DNA of 64,000 bases. Origin: Buxus sempervirens. Taxonomy: Eukaryota > Streptophyta > Magnoliopsida > Buxales > Buxaceae. The DNA is taken from positions 35,568,213 to 35,632,212 of the forward strand of contig OX387185.1 of assembly GCA_947561395.2 (NCBI GenBank), in the 5' to 3' direction. Positions 11,001-22,924 of this stretch are shown here, piece by piece; positions within the stretch are counted from its first letter, which is position 1, and the number at the start of each line of letters is the position of its first letter. Made by a program: the position numbers and the translations under genes. The notes beneath the pieces are model-generated. The model searched no databases. It saw nothing but the letters and a program-made list of their open reading frames with translations, and was not told the origin of the DNA.

Positions 11001-12251
11001 CAGCATCTGGTACTGCGGCGAGCGCTTCTTCTTTCAGCATGTGGGAGAGCCACGGATTCCTGCCATCCCGCCAGATACTACTCCTTCTTACCCTCCTATG
11101 CCTGTTGATCCTGCCCAGTTCCTAGATTGGACTGAGGCAGAGACTTTATTAGAGGAGGGTGACTATGATTGGACTCAGGCGAGCTTCAGTAGGGTGCCTC
11201 ATGCCACCTATGCCTGTCCGTGGCGGAGTCACTGAGATTGGAGGGGTAGTGATTAGGGCCTATGACACCACGGTATGTCTTCTTCCTTTTCACCTTTCTA
11301 TTTTCATTTCATTTGAACTTAGCATTTTTCTGACTTCTGTCTTTTCTATTTCAGGAGGCTCAGTTGGCAGAGATCCGGTCTCGATATGCTGATCTAGAGC
11401 GCCAGCGAGATGCTGCGATTGCTGAGCGGGATGCCCTCTATATCACTATTTCAGACCTCCGGGGGCAGCTAGCCAGAGCACAGGGCCAGGAAGGTCCATC
11501 TGATGCACAGGACCAGGCGGGTCCATCTTATACTCAGGTTAATTTCTTCTTTTATTTCCATTCCTGCTCTTGCATTAGTTTGTCTTGTTCTGACTGAAAT
11601 TCCTTTTCTTAGTTTCAGGAGGACACAGCCGGCCCTTCTTCACCTGCTTCACCCGTGCCCATGCATTTTCGGGACGAGGTATTTTCTGTGGCACGAGTAG
11701 AGTTCGTGACGTTTCCCAGTCCAGTAGAGATTCCTGCAGCAGAGCCCGAGGTCGAGGCTGATATTGTACTTGCTGCTGAGGATGTGCCAGAGTCGGCCCC
11801 AGTAGCTAAGACTGCTCCTGCTACGTCTGCTGATGTAGATATGGATTCGGCTATGGACGCCGTTGTGGTAGAGCCTACCGTGGAGGCTGTGGTGATGGAG
11901 GAGGCTACAGCTGATCTTGTAGAGCCCGGTCCTGATGATGATGTACCTGGGACCTCTGCTCCTGCTAGTCCTGCTATGGAGGATGCCGAGGAGACGCATG
12001 CTGCTGTTGATACGTCCGCGGATTCTTCCCGTACTGATTCTGATGTAGATACTTCAGGGTACGTCCCTCCTGATCATCCCACTGCTGGCCTTGTGCCTTT
12101 ATATATGTGGCATGATATTCAGTCTGTTTTGAGCAGGATGACGCGTAGCACAGCCCGCAATGTTGTGCGGCATGTCTTTGAGCGCAGGCGATCTTCAGGC
12201 CGTGGTCGAGGCAGAGGACGAGGCCGTGGCCGTAGGGGCGGACCTGCATAG
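8040..12251 (+). CDS. Antisense extra gene of element A: PMD-like protein with Arg/Gly-rich tails
   Basis: An intron-containing gene on the strand opposite gag-pol. A leader exon (to about 8338) is followed by a leader intron of about 1.05 kb whose acceptor is joined directly to the ATG at 9389. The coding part is in about six blocks separated by short GT-AG gaps of roughly 80-90 bp. In order: an acidic Ser/Arg-rich N-terminus, an Arg-rich segment, a core of about 230 residues (9840-10550) with FPETLSFHFPD, LITGIRMIG and LSLTWLRETF segments, a coiled-coil-like block (11355-11537), an acidic Ala/Val-rich region and a C-terminal GRGRGRGRGRGRRGG tail. The core resembles the plant mobile domain (PMD, PF10536), known from transposons and from the host silencing proteins MAIN and MAIL1. 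Nucleic-acid binding is inferred. Extra ORFs are known in the Tat lineage; I cannot judge whether this copy is expressed. Confidence 0.6.
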
Positions 12252-12472
12252 ACATTAGATTAGGATTCTTCTATGTACATTTGTATTTTTTGGCAAAAGT
12301 GATGTAAACATTCATATATATATAAAAGAAGTTTGATTTATTTCCATTTGTGTTCTTTTCTTCTTTATTTTCAGTATTTATTGCCTGATGAATGTTTAAA
12401 ACAGGGACAGGTGAAGCTTATGAAAACCAAGGAAATTAAAAATTCCCATTTTTTTGCATTTTTTCGAAGGAA

Positions 12473-12600
12473 CCGTATTTACTATACGAGCAAGCCGTGC
12501 CCGTAAAGTTACTACGAGCGCACTCTGCCCGTGAAGTTTCCACGGTCAAGGGTGTCCGTAGTTCCTATACGGGCGAGCTTTGCCCATAGTATAATTACGG
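12473..12600. promoter_or_regulatory. Dyad array, five CCGTA-type units, upstream of the second antisense gene (A)
   Basis: Units begin at 12473, 12501, 12529, 12556 and 12584, so the pitch is 27-28 bp. All keep the N11 spacing; three half-sites carry one substitution in the CCG or CGG triplet. A TATA box follows within 25 bp, the closest coupling of array and promoter in element A. Confidence 0.88.
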
Positions 12601-12624
12601 AATTTACTGCCTTACGATTTTTTC

Positions 12625-12632
12625 TATATAAA
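12625..12632 (+). promoter_or_regulatory. TATA box of the DUF7745-like antisense gene (A)
   Basis: TATATAAA lies directly downstream of the dyad array and about 95 bp before the likely ATG at 12726. The position matches the TATA-like box at 58667-58674 in element B. Confidence 0.6.
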
Positions 12633-12667
12633 CTCATAGGGAACGTCATTGTGACACTTTTATTAGT

Positions 12668-14495
12668 TTGGAAAACTCCCTGAGCACGTCTTTTCTCGCT
12701 TTCCTTGGCTTCTTTGGTGCTTCCATGGCTTCCCCTACGCCGCTTTCTCCTGCCGTTGAATCTCCTCCTGCAAGACAACCTGTTAGATCAAAACCTCCTA
12801 ATCTCACCAGGTATAACATTGTGGACTCTTTCTATGACAGGTGGGTTAACTCCATGACCCTTGATGAGGAGATTCGTTGGGATTCCATCCACTTAGGGCA
12901 TATCCTACATCTCCCTAAAATTCCCTTTAAGTGGGAAATTATTGAAGCTTTGATTGGACACTGGGTACCTGAACTGAACCTTTTTCGGTTTGATGATAAA
13001 GAGATGACCCCTACCATAGAAGAGATTGAAACCATCCTTGGCCTAACATTTTTCCGAAAAAGTTGTGAACCCACCCCTAAAGCTTAGTTATAAAAAAGAG
13101 GCTTCCACTTTCTTGGGTATAGGGAAGAAGGACCTAGGAAATTCTGATGCACTATTGACCTTGTCCAAGACCTTTTTGACTGAAAAACTTCTGAGGAGTG
13201 AAGACAAGGACACTAGGTTTAATGCCTTGACCCTGGTAGTGGTCAATCAGGTGCTTTTTCCACGGGGTGATGACCAGGTTGACTTGGCTCTCATCTCAGT
13301 CATCTGCCAGGTTAGGGAACGTGAGAGATTGGCCCCTATGATCCTAGCAGAGATATACCAGGCCCTTACTGACTGCTATTTCAGGAAGAAGAAGCGCTTC
13401 CTTGCCTGTGCCCCTATCCTACAGGTAAAAACACATGTATTTTTTTTTCTTTTTTTCTTTTTTTTTCTTTCTTCTTCTTCTCTTTTTCTTTTTCTTCCTC
13501 TTCTTTTTTTTTCTTTTCCTTCTCTCTCTTTTTTTCTTTTTTTTTTTCTTTCTTTTTTTTTTCTTTTTTTGGAAATAACTTGAAATACCCCTTTTTTGCA
13601 GCTTTGGTTGCTTGACCATCTCAGCCAAGTAGAAGAAATAACTCGCCGCTTCTTTCCAAGATTGAAAGTTCCTGTTTTAATGAGCAATAGGGGATGTCCT
13701 AACATCCAAGGTGGCAAGCAAGGCTGGTTCACTTTCTTGGGTACTCTCCAGGATGATCAAGTGAGATGGCCTGGCACTTATCAGCCCACTCCAGAGACAG
13801 TGATCAGCTTTAGAGATAAAAACTTTCTGGTCCTAGCAGGCTTGAAATCTGCTGTTCTCTATCTTCCTTTGAGGGTTCTTCGGCAGTTTAGAGCGATCCA
13901 GGGGATTATGATCCCTACTGGATATGAGAAGCTTTTAGGGCCACTTACACCAGCTTCCATGGGGCTAACTGCTCAATTAATGAAAGAGTGGTCCTATGTC
14001 CGTTTTCTGCAGGGTCCTGTCTTTTCAGAGTCCCATGTGAAGGACTATCACTTCTGGATCAAAGAACAGGTGCAGAGTCATGCCCCAGTACCAGAGGATC
14101 CTCCTGCAGTTCTTCCTCCTACCTATGAAGATATTCTAGAGTCAGAAAGGGCAACCCATAAGCGGCTTCAACAAATATGGGTACGGGAGGCTCAAGAACT
14201 TAGGATAAAAGTCCTTGTTCTGGAGAGAAAGCTTGAAGAGCAGAAGTCTGGCCGCATTGCTATGGAGAAGAAACTTGAAGAACAAAGGCAGGCTCGTCGC
14301 TTTGAAGTCCGAGTGATGCGGAAGAAATATCAGGATTCCTTGGCCGACCTTAGGGCGTTGAAGATCAAGCTTTCTTTTTCAGATGAGGTCATCTCCTTTT
14401 TGAGTGATCCTGATGCAGAGGGTGCTACTGGAATCATTGCAACTCAGGCAGCTAGGATTAGGGAGCTTGAGGAGCAGTTAGGGAGTAGGGATTAG
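12668..14495 (+). CDS. Antisense extra gene of element A: DUF7745-like protein with C-terminal coiled coil
   Basis: Second antisense gene, convergent with gag-pol. Likely start at 12726 (MASPTPLSP), aligning with MEFGSSSAPL in element B; an in-frame ATG at 12668 is close to the expected transcription start. The N-terminal part has PPNLTRYN, YDRWVNSMTLDEE, MTPTIEEIETILGL and VICQVRERERLAPM. The second part, after an intron of about 170 bp made almost wholly of T and C, has LWLLDHLSQ, a GGKQGWFTFLG stretch, a long Glu/Arg/Lys-rich coiled coil (about 14130-14340) and an ARIRELEEQLG end. The MTPTIEE/LWLLDHL pattern resembles plant DUF7745 proteins, often linked to retroelements and related to PMD; function unknown. 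Two TA/CA-rich blocks match element B closely. This copy looks broken in about one place. Confidence 0.6.
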
Positions 14496-15457
14496 ATTCT
14501 TTTATCTCTTTTTTTTTTCTTTTCATTCATTTTTTTTCCATACTTTTATACAAAAGCAAACTCCATTAGTGGAAAGATATTAGATTTAATTCAAACATAG
14601 GTTTTATATTATTGGCCTCAGAATTCTCAGATGCTTATAAAAACAGAAGTTTTATGAAAAAGTATTTGATTTCTCATCACTGGCCAAAGTATAGTTTTTT
14701 TTTTTTTTTTGAAAGCTGATCCAAAACACTTAATCACATATAATTAAAGGAATTAAAATCATGTTGAATAATGAAAAGGGTAGTCCAAGCAATAGGGAGA
14801 GACCAAATCTGTCTACCCCATGACCTTTAGAATCATCCCCTAATGGTTTTACCTTCATGATGGACCCTGCTAATCTGCTCAGTTTCCAGTGCTCATGCTG
14901 ATTGATTTTAGACCACATGATCAACTCAATCTTTGACTTTTTTTTCTTTTCTTCTTTTTTTTTCTTTTTTTTTCTATTCTCTTCTTTTTTCTTTTTGCCC
15001 TTGTTGTCCCTAGTGCCAATTACGGTTTTCACTAGGGTTGGCCTCTGCATTCCGTCATCACCAATCTTACTTTGAAAGTTGAATGAATATACTAAAATCA
15101 CCGAGGTCTTAATAATAGGACGAAACAAAGGCTAGGCTCGGTTTATGAAAGAAAAGGTATTAAAGGCTCAAAATTTTCTAAGTGTGAAAAATGGGTCAAC
15201 TGGACTTATAGTCATGGTGGATTCGATCCCATTCTCCTTCATTTGTATTTGGTTTTCATTTGCCCTTATTTTTTTTCTTTTCTCTTTTTTTTCCTCATTT
15301 TTTCTTTTTGCCCCTATTGGCTTTGCCCCAGTATAAGACTGTAAGTCCAGTTTAGGTTTAACAAAAAAGACGAACAGGCTCAAATTGGCTTGACTAGGGA
15401 TGCAAATTTTGGGATATAAGGAACAATGGCCTCAGATCCTTTCCTAGTAATATTCAT
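14496..15457. other. Convergent tail between antisense genes and pol (A)
   Basis: No gene here. The stretch lies between the 3' end of the DUF7745-like gene and the 3' end of pol and matches 55895-56831 in element B. It has homopolymer T runs (14699-14712, 14938-14990, 15270-15310). It also has a conserved 30 bp hairpin at 15008-15037 (CCCTAGTG and CACTAGGG arms). It probably holds both polyadenylation regions. Confidence 0.6.
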
Positions 15458-18400
15458 TCATGGAAAATATCTCTTTACTGTATCAGAGTTAATCAGCTCA
15501 GGAAAATCCTTCCCATCCATTTCTGTTAAGATGAGGGCACCCCCTGATAGGACCTTCTTGACCACATAAGGTCCTTCCCAATTTGGTTTAAACTTTCCAC
15601 GAGGATCTTCCAAAAAGGGTAAAATTTTCTTCAATACTAAATTTCCTTCTTGGAAAGTTCTGGGCTTTACCTTCTTATTGTAAGCCCTGGCCATTCTCTT
15701 TTGATACAATTGGCCATGACAAAGCGCTTTTAATCACTTTTCCTCTATTAGATTGAGTTGATCATGTCTTGATTGTATCCATTCAGCTTCTTCTAATTCT
15801 GCTTCCATTAGCACTCTTAATGAAGGTATTTCCACTTCCACTAGTAAAACTGCTTCCATTCCATATACTAAGGAGTATGGGGTTGCCCCTGTAGAAGTTC
15901 GAATTGAGGTTCTGTAAGCATGTAGAGCAAGTGGCAGCATTTCATGCCAATCTTTAAAACTTACTACCATCTTCTGAATGATCTTCTTTATATTCTTATT
16001 TGCTGCTTCTACTGCCCCATTCATCTTTGGTCTATAAGGAGCTGACTTATGATGAGTTATCTGAAATTGTTCACACATCTTCCTCATGTTTTTGTTCTTA
16101 AGGTTTGAAGCATTGTCTATTACTATGGCACTTGGCAAACCATAGCGACAAATGATATTGTGCTTCAAGAACTTAAGAACATGGCTACTCGTAATGTTTG
16201 CATAAGAAGCCGCTTCTACCCACTTGGTAAAATAATCGATTGCTACAAGTATAAACCTGTGTCCATTTGATGCCTTTGGAGAAATCATTCCAATGACATC
16301 TATACCCCACATGGAGAAGGGCCATGGAGATGTCATACTATGTAATTCACTTGGGGGTGCATTCTTGTTATCCGCGTACACTTGGCATAAATGACACCTT
16401 TTGACGTGTATATAGCAATCGTGCTCCATAGTCGACCAGTAATATCCCAATCGCAGAATCTTCTTGGCAAGCATATGCCCATTCATATGGGGTCCACATA
16501 CTCCTCCATGTATCGTTTTAACTATCCTTTCCGACTCAGTCTTTGCAACACATCTGAGTAGTATATCATTGTGTGATCTTTTGTACAACTGTCCACCACT
16601 TAGTAAGAACTGTCCTGCCAATCTTTGTATTGTTCTTTTCTCTGTAGAAGTAACATTTTCTGGCAAACTCCGATCATTTAGGAAGTTATTAATATCTTGA
16701 AACCATGGTACTTCTTCTTCTGGGGTTTCTTTTAAAACAAGGCAATAAGCGGGTTCATCTCTGACTTCAATTTCCAGTGGTCTAATATCAACACCTTCTG
16801 GCATACTGACCATTGAAGCCAATGTTGCTAGAGCATCCGCAAACTGATTTTTGGCCCTTGGCATATAATTGAAGGAAATTCGAGTAAATTTATTGCTTAT
16901 TTCTTCCAAATACTGGTGATAGGGGATCAATTTGTGATCCTTGGTTTTCCATTCACCAGTTGTTTGGAAGATGATAAGACTCGAATCCCCATATACGTCA
17001 AGTTCCTCTACTTCATGGTCTAAGGCAGCTTGCAACCCAATTATGCATGCTTCATACTCTGCTATATTGTTCGTGCATTGGAACCTTAACTTTACTGCGA
17101 TCGGGATATGTGCCCCATCTGGCTTGATCAACACAGCCCCTATTCCATTTCCATTCATATTGGCGGCCCTATCAAAAAACATTTGCCATGAGCTTTCACC
17201 TTCTTCCTCTTCAGCAAACAGGATTGCCTCATCAGGGAAGTTGGTCTTTAAGGGTTGGTATTCTGGTAAAGGGTGCGCAGCTAAGTGATCTGCTATGGCT
17301 TGACCCTTAATGGCCTTCTGTGTGATATAGGTGAGGTCAAATTCAGAGAGTAACAACTGCCACTTTGCTGTTCTGCCAGTTAAAGCTGGTTTCTCAAATA
17401 GATACTTCAAGGGGTCCATTCGGGATATCAATAAGGTGGAATGACTAAGGAAATAATGCCTTAGTCTTTGAGTTGCCCACACTAAAGCACAACAAGTCTT
17501 TTCCAAAGGGGAATACTTTACTTCATATTCTGTAAATTTCTTTCTCAGGTAGTAAATCGCCCTCTCTTTTCTACCCGTATCATCATGCTGTCCTAAGACA
17601 CACCCCATTGATGTCTCCAAAACTGACAGGTATAAGATCAATGGTCTCCCTGGAGTTGGTGGTACTAGCACAGGTGGGTTTAATAAGTATTCCTTTATTG
17701 TGTCAAAGGCTTCTTGGCAATCATCATTCCAGACTGTCGGGTTATTCTTCCTTAGAAGCTTGAAAATTGGTTCACAGATAGCGGTGAGCTGTGCTATGAA
17801 CCGGCTTATGTACTGAATCCTTCCAAGAAAACCCCGAACTTCCCTCTCGGTTCTAGGTGATGGCATTTCAATGATGGCTCTGGCTTTAGCTGGGTCAATC
17901 TCAATTCCCTTCTTGCTTACTATAAAGCCCAACAATTTTCCTGATGTAGCCCCAAAGACACATTTTGCAAGGTTAAGCCTTAGACTTTATTTCCTGAGCC
18001 GGTCAAACACTTTCTTCAAATTGATCAAGTGGTCTTCTTCTTCACATGATTTGGCTATCATATCATCCACATAAACCTCCATCTCCTTATGGATCATATC
18101 ATAGAATAAGGCTGTCATGGCCCGCTAGTAGGTTGCCCCGGCATTCTTAAGCCCAAATGGCATGACAGTATAGTGGAAGGTATCCCAAGGTGTAATAAAG
18201 GCTGTCTTCTCTTGATCTTCCTTAGCCATCTTAATTTGATTGTATCCAGAAAACCCGTCCATGAATGAGAACAAGCTATGTATAGCGGTGTTATCCACCA
18301 AGATGTCTATGTGTGGAAGTGGAAAATCATCCTTTGGACTTGCCTTATTTAAATCTCTATAATCTACGCACATTCTAACCTTTCCATCCTTCTTTGGCAC

Positions 18401-20420
18401 TGGCACTATATTTGCAAGCCATTCAGGGTACGTGGAGACAGCTAAGAATCCGGCTTGGAATTGTTTAACCACTTCATCTTTGACCTTTAATGTCCACTCA
18501 GGTTTCAACCTTCTCAGTTTCTGCTTAACTGGCTTGGCATCTGGTAGAATGAGTAGCTTGTGCACCACCATATCTGTGTCTAACCCCGGCATATCCCGAT
18601 ACGACCATGCAAACACATCATCATAATCAGCCAAAAATCGTATCATTTCATCCCGCTGTACCTCAGATAAACATACCCCAATCTTCACTATTTTTGGGTC
18701 ATCCTCGGTCCCTAGGTTTATTGATATGGTCTCTTCAATATTGGGTTGGACCCCCTTTTCATGACGCTCTAATTGATATGTGATTTCTTTTGGAGGGTCG
18801 TCTTCTTCGTCCTCGGTCTCTTCTTCAACCCCCATTAGGTCAAAATTGAGCTCAAGGTCGAAGTCATACTCATCCTGATCCAATTCCGTTTGCTTATATG
18901 GTTCATAAATGGTTTGGACCTTTTTGAAAACTTTATCTTTTCTAGAAAAAAATGGAAACTCTTTTTGTGTTTTTTGAGAGCCTTCTATAAAATCTTTCCC
19001 TGAAGACGAAGGCTCATTAAAACCTTCAGGAAAAGGGCATTCCACTAATGGAGTTTTTTTTTGTAAGCCATGTCTGTTTGCCAAACAAACGCGGCTTCAA
19101 AAGTAAGGGGAGTTTCCTCCCAATTATTTAGAATAAAAGAATCTGGGGCAGGGATACAAGCCTGCTCCTCAAGCTCAGGGTCTGCATCAGAGATCACCAG
19201 TACTGGGTGAGTTGCATCTCCTGTTTCTTCTGTAGGGCCAGTTCCAGATGGAACTTCTACTGCAGCCCAATCAATAAAAGGTAGCTCCTCTGCTACTTCT
19301 TCTTGCTTGCCTTCTGTCATGGCAAAAAATGCTCCAATGTCCTTTAAAAAATCCTGCTCCTGTTCTACCTGTGGCCCAGGCCCACCAGATGCTTGTGGAG
19401 GTGGAGGTGGAACATATGATTGTACGGTTAAGGGTTTGGGTTTCTGGAATGGGTTGACATTGTAGTATGGAGGTTTGGACTGATCCTCAGGAGGAGACAG
19501 TTGAATCATGTGAGAAAGCTTTGGAAAAGTTTCCCTGATATGAGGGAATTTTATGGTTTCTATCTCCTTCTGACTTTTCCATTTTCTTGGCTTGGACCCC
19601 AATCCTGCTCTATGAACCATCTTCTTAACCTTTATTGGTTCTATCCTTCCTTGTAGGTTAACCCCCAAACCTTTTCCAGGGTGAAAATGGTACTTTTCTA
19701 GCACTTTTTTTACCATTTTTTCAGCACAGGTCAATTTTCCTTCTTTTTCCTGATACTCCCCAGGTATATAATTCACAGCTTCAAATTGAAAAGAGTGAAA
19801 TGTCATCTTATCAGCAGTCATTTCCATGTTAATACAGGGTACATCAGGGGACCACATGGGGGGAACCAAATTTTCGGCCAGGACGGTAATCACCTTTTGC
19901 CCTCTAATATATTTGACTCTTTGGTGGAGGGTAGATGGTATAGCCCTAGCCGTATGAATCCACGGCCTTCCTAGGAGTAGGTTGAAGGCTGCAGGTATAT
20001 CCATCACTTCAAATGTGATGTTGAAAATATACTGTCCAATTGTGACCGGCAGTTCAACCTCCCCTAGGGAGTGTGTTTTAGAGCTGTCAAATGCTCTTAT
20101 GATTCTTCCATTTTGTTTTATTTTGTTTCGCTCCAAATTGAGCTTAACAAAGGTTACTAACGGGCAGACATTCAAGGCCGACCCATTGTCAATCAAGACC
20201 CGGGCTATCATGCAACCCTTACTGAGTACAGCTATGTGCAATGGGTCAACATGATGGTACCCTGCTGGACTGATTTCAGTCTCAGAAAAGGTTATGACAT
20301 TATGAGATAAAATGTGACCAACCATCCGGCCTAGTTGGTCTGGTTCAATATTTTTGGGCACATGGGCCCCCTGGAGTATCCTTAACAAGGAGTCCCTATG
20401 TTTTTCAGAGTTTAACAATA
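15458..20420 (-). pseudogene. Element A protease-RT-RNase H-aRNase H-integrase region
   Basis: Fossil pol unit of a Tat element. In sense order: an aspartic protease with the IDNGSALNVC active-site motif; reverse transcriptase with VDYRDLNKASPKDDF and the YVDDM catalytic box; a Ty3-type RNase H (KYSPLEKTCCALVWAT); a second, archaeal-type RNase H (NGNGIGAVLIKPDG, NIAEYEACIIGL, VYGDSSLI), which is the hallmark of the Tat clade; and integrase with its HHCC zinc finger (GGVCGPH to RCHLCQVY), the catalytic core starting PWPFSMWGIDVIG, and a C-terminal GPYVVKKV segment. Gag-protease and RT occupy separate overlapping frames, as is usual for this group. The unit is broken in several places (about four in all). 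Close in sequence to the same region of element B. Confidence 0.9.
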
Positions 20421-20436
20421 GGCCCAGTGTTGAGAT

Positions 20437-22681
20437 CTAGGCAGGGACTTTGTTCAACTGCTCAATGACATTGAACTCACTCTTTTTTATTACCTTAATG
20501 AAGTCAGCAGCCTCACTGTTAGTTACCTGAGGGGCCTCTTCCCCTACCTTGGCCTTTCCTTTATTTTTTTCTTCTTCCTTCTCCTTTTCTGTTTCCTTTT
20601 GTTTTTCTTCCACCCCTACACATTTTCCTGACCTCATCATGAGGTTCACTTCTTCCTTGCTTTCAGCTGCAGGGCATGTAGTGGTAAATGTCTCACTGTA
20701 GCTCCATGGTACAGCCGATTCAGAGTAGGAAGGCTTAGAGACATTTACCACTAATGGAGGAAGTTTGGACTTGGATGTGGAACTCTGAGTAAATGGAACA
20801 TTAATAACCAGAGGTGGAAGTTGTTTTAATTGAGGGGTTGTAGAAGTGATTGATGCACTAAGGGGGTCACAGTTTATGACCAATGGTGGTTTAGCTTGAA
20901 TGGATGGAGTAAAAGTAGATGGATTGTAGTTAATGACCAAAGGTGGGTTGGCGATGTTCATTTGGGCCATGAGGGATGAGACCCGGTCCAAAGATGAGCT
21001 AATGTTCTTTGCAGCACTATCATTCCCCTTTGAAATCACATTTACTTCTTTGTCTTCATCTTTCCTGTCAAAATATACTTTGACCGTTGTCCCTATGGGA
21101 GCAATTAATTGAGATGGGTCAAAGGTTATTTTGTCAGAAGAGACGACTCCTATGACATTAGATGGGCCTGCCCTATGATGCTGGGGCAGTGGGTTTTGTC
21201 CAATATCGGTTCTTGGAGGATTGGGAGCCCCTGTATTGAAAGACAGGGTGTTCTGGTCTAGTAAATCCTGAATGGCGTGTTTCAAAGGCCAGCACTTGTC
21301 TGTAGGGTGCCCAGGTGCTCCCATATGGTAATCACAAGTGGTGGAAGGGTCAAAATTTCTCCCCTTGGATGCATTCGGATTAGGTTCTCTTAAAGTGATA
21401 TACCCTCCTTGCAATAAAGTGGGCAGCAATTGAGAAGGAGTCATTGGAATAGGGGTGAAAACCCTATTTCTCCTTGCTGCAAAATAGGCATCCTTTTCCT
21501 CCTTAGTAAAAACCCTTTTTTGGTCTGAAGGTGCTGTTGGAACATTAACCCTCATGGGGGCCTGGGTAGCTGGAGCAGGTGGAGTAGGAAAATGTGCAGG
21601 TATGTTGATTTGTATAGGCTTGTTAGGGCCAGATGGTGGCTGTACCATGTTTACCTCACCCTCCTTCTTATTCCCATTCTTTTTTATCCTGCTTCCTTTC
21701 TTCAGATTTGGGTCTTGCTGACTAACCATGGCAGAGTGGTCAATTATCTTACCTGACCTGATCCCGTCTTCTATTCGGTCAGCCACTTGAACCAAGGCAG
21801 CAAAATTAGTGGTGGTCTGACCCACCAGGTTACTGTAGAATGGTTGACCCAAAGTTCTGATGAAAGTAGAAATCATTTCTTGTTCTAGCATGGGTGGTCT
21901 GACCTGGGAGGTAGTCTCCCTCCACCTCTTGGCATATTGCCTTACAATCTCTTCCCTTCCTTTGCTCATTCTCATTACGTCGTACCTGTCTGGCACGATT
22001 TCTGAATTGAACCGGTATTGAGCCAGGAAGGCATCAGCTAGGTGCTTCCATCTTTTGATCTTTCCATGGTCCAGAGTGGCGAACCATCTTAATGCGGTTC
22101 CAGTCAGACTTCTTTGGAAAAGTTGGATCAAGATACCCTCATCCTGCCCGAACTGGCATAGGGCACCGCAATATAACTTTAGGTGGCTCATGGGGCAACC
22201 AGTGCCATCATACTTATCCAAGTCTGGGCACTTAAACTTAACCGGCAAGTTAACATTGGGGTATAGGCACAGGTCTTCAAAATTGGTGCCTCCAAAGTTG
22301 TTTACCCCTTTGACTTCCCTTAGTTCATCTTGGATCATTTCTAGCTTATGCATGAACTTTCTTTCAACCTCTTCCCTTATCCTTTCCTTTTCCTTAGCCT
22401 TTTCTGATTCAACTATTTCATCCCTGGTTAGTATAGGTTCAGGGGTAGGTTCATAGACGGGTTCAGGAGTTGGCTGCACCGGAGGTGGAATATTGATTTG
22501 GGGTGGAGGTACAGGGTTGGAAGTGGACGCTTGGTTCTGGGCCTGCATTTGTTGGGCCTGCACTTGTTAGGCCTGTACTGACAGTATGTTCTCTAGCATT
22601 CGGGCTAGTCCTGCCACTTGTTCTTGGAGTAGAACAACATCTGGATGAGGAGCATCAACTTCATCTTCAATGGGATTCATG
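20437..22681 (-). pseudogene. Element A gag region
   Basis: The structural polyprotein of a Tat element, with the likely start near 22680. It has a Pro/Gln-rich N-terminal part, a coiled-coil-like Glu/Lys stretch, and the capsid-type retrotransposon gag domain (FEDLCLYPNVNLPVKFKCPD, CGALCQFGQDEG, LTGTALRWFATL, FNSEIVPDRYDVMRM). A single zinc-knuckle-like motif follows (CDYHMGAPGHPTDKC). Then comes a long linker in which a PPLVIN-type phrase recurs five or six times, typical of a disordered spacer. The capsid domain and linker match the element B gag. One break lies near the N-terminus. Confidence 0.88.
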
Positions 22682-22924
22682 GCGCGAGCTCTTGATCTGG
22701 TTACAGGAGCTATGATTGCAAGTGTATTAGTACCTGGTCACAAGATAAAGGAAAAATATCAGTGCCCAATTAATCTCATTCACATGCTTAGGAATGCCTA
22801 TGTGCAAGCTGGGTGAACACGAGTTTGGATTTTTTTCTTTATTCGCTTCTTTTTCTTTTTCTTTTTTTTGTTTTTTGTTTTTTTTTTTTTTTTTTGAATT
22901 GAATTGTTGAAATGTTCTAGGGCT
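22682..22924 (-). other. Leader just upstream of gag (A)
   Basis: Non-coding leader between the tandem repeat and gag, including a T-rich run on the plus strand (22830-22897). It contains no open frame resembling an Ogre-type ORF1, so this element lacks a sense-strand extra gene. Confidence 0.5.

Noticed and set aside
9389-12251. PMD-like gene as a captured host gene unique to this insertion
   Set aside because: The same gene sits at the same place in A, B and D, so it is an inherited part of the retrotransposon lineage.
16464-18074. Plus-strand open frames inside the element A pol region
   Set aside because: Shadows of the minus-strand pol genes; no domain resemblance.
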